In this document: in pieces, positions 50,521 to 50,598 of the stretch
Layout: every line of letters begins with the position of its first letter
Position numbering within the stretch: position 1 is the stretch's first letter
Origin: Microbulbifer mangrovi
GTDB lineage: Bacteria; Pseudomonadota; Gammaproteobacteria; Pseudomonadales; Cellvibrionaceae
DNA: 50,598 bases
Assembly: GCF_002009015.1 (NCBI RefSeq)
Contig: NZ_LZDE01000332.1
Span: 1 to 50,598, forward strand
Reading direction: 5' to 3'
Position numbers and translations under genes: made by a program
Notes under the pieces: generated by a model
What the model was told of the DNA's origin: nothing
Database searches by the model: none
What the model saw: only the letters and a program-made list of their open reading frames with translations

Positions 50521-50598
50521 ATTTTTCCCCTGTTGTACATCTAGGTCGCAGGTGCCCACTGCACTGCTATGCGAAGGTTCTGCTGGCCGGCGCCCTTG

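Overview
The window looks like a chromosomal stretch of a marine, polysaccharide-degrading gammaproteobacterium of the Cellvibrionales type (Microbulbifer/Saccharophagus/Cellvibrio-like). This is inferred from long poly-serine linkers in secreted enzymes, Cys-anchored lipoprotein carbohydrases that start with an LTAC/LAGC lipobox, several large TonB-dependent receptors, and a moderately high GC content. No rRNA, tRNA, CRISPR array, insertion sequence or phage gene was recognised.

Region 1 (1-13.2 kb) is a pentose (D-xylose or L-arabinose) module. A LacI-type regulator (5211-6230) lies divergent to a short-chain dehydrogenase. Downstream are a lactonase, a FAH-fold 2-keto-3-deoxy-pentonate dehydratase (XylX type), an alpha-ketoglutarate semialdehyde dehydrogenase, a 59-residue small ORF and an IlvD/Edd-type pentonate dehydratase (XylD type). 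Together these give the full non-phosphorylative Weimberg route from pentose to 2-oxoglutarate. A perfect 14-bp palindrome, TGTAAACGTTTACA, occurs four times, with two degenerate copies. The copies sit in front of the dehydrogenase/regulator pair, the lactonase, a TonB receptor cut by the left edge, and an unusual poly-Ser multidomain protein ending in a di-haem DHOR domain. The last two therefore probably belong to the same regulon.

Region 2 (12.6-14.1 kb) holds a flavin reductase, a DUF2061 membrane protein with a Fur-like site in front of it, and a NYN-domain protein that may start at an AUU codon.

Region 3 (14.2-39.5 kb, resumed at 44.4-50.6 kb) is a large pectin-utilisation locus. It encodes a PL10 pectate lyase, a TonB receptor, a multidomain surface lipoprotein without a recognisable catalytic domain, a PL1 pectate lyase, a CE8 pectin methylesterase and a two-catalytic-domain PL1 protein. 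Next come a complete DctPQM TRAP transporter, KDG kinase, UxaC uronate isomerase and a mannitol-dehydrogenase-family uronate reductase. After the nap operon the locus continues with another TonB receptor, a GH28 polygalacturonase, KduD and KduI. The predicted flow is: CE8 demethylates pectin; PL1, PL10 and GH28 cut it at the cell surface; TonB receptors import oligomers; TRAP takes up uronate monomers; KduI/KduD and UxaC/reductase lead to KDG; KdgK phosphorylates KDG. An UxaA/UxuA dehydratase and a KDPG aldolase were not seen and must lie elsewhere.

Region 4 (39.5-44.1 kb) is a napEDABC periplasmic nitrate reductase operon lying between the two arms of the pectin locus. napE is only 57 codons long and starts at TTG.
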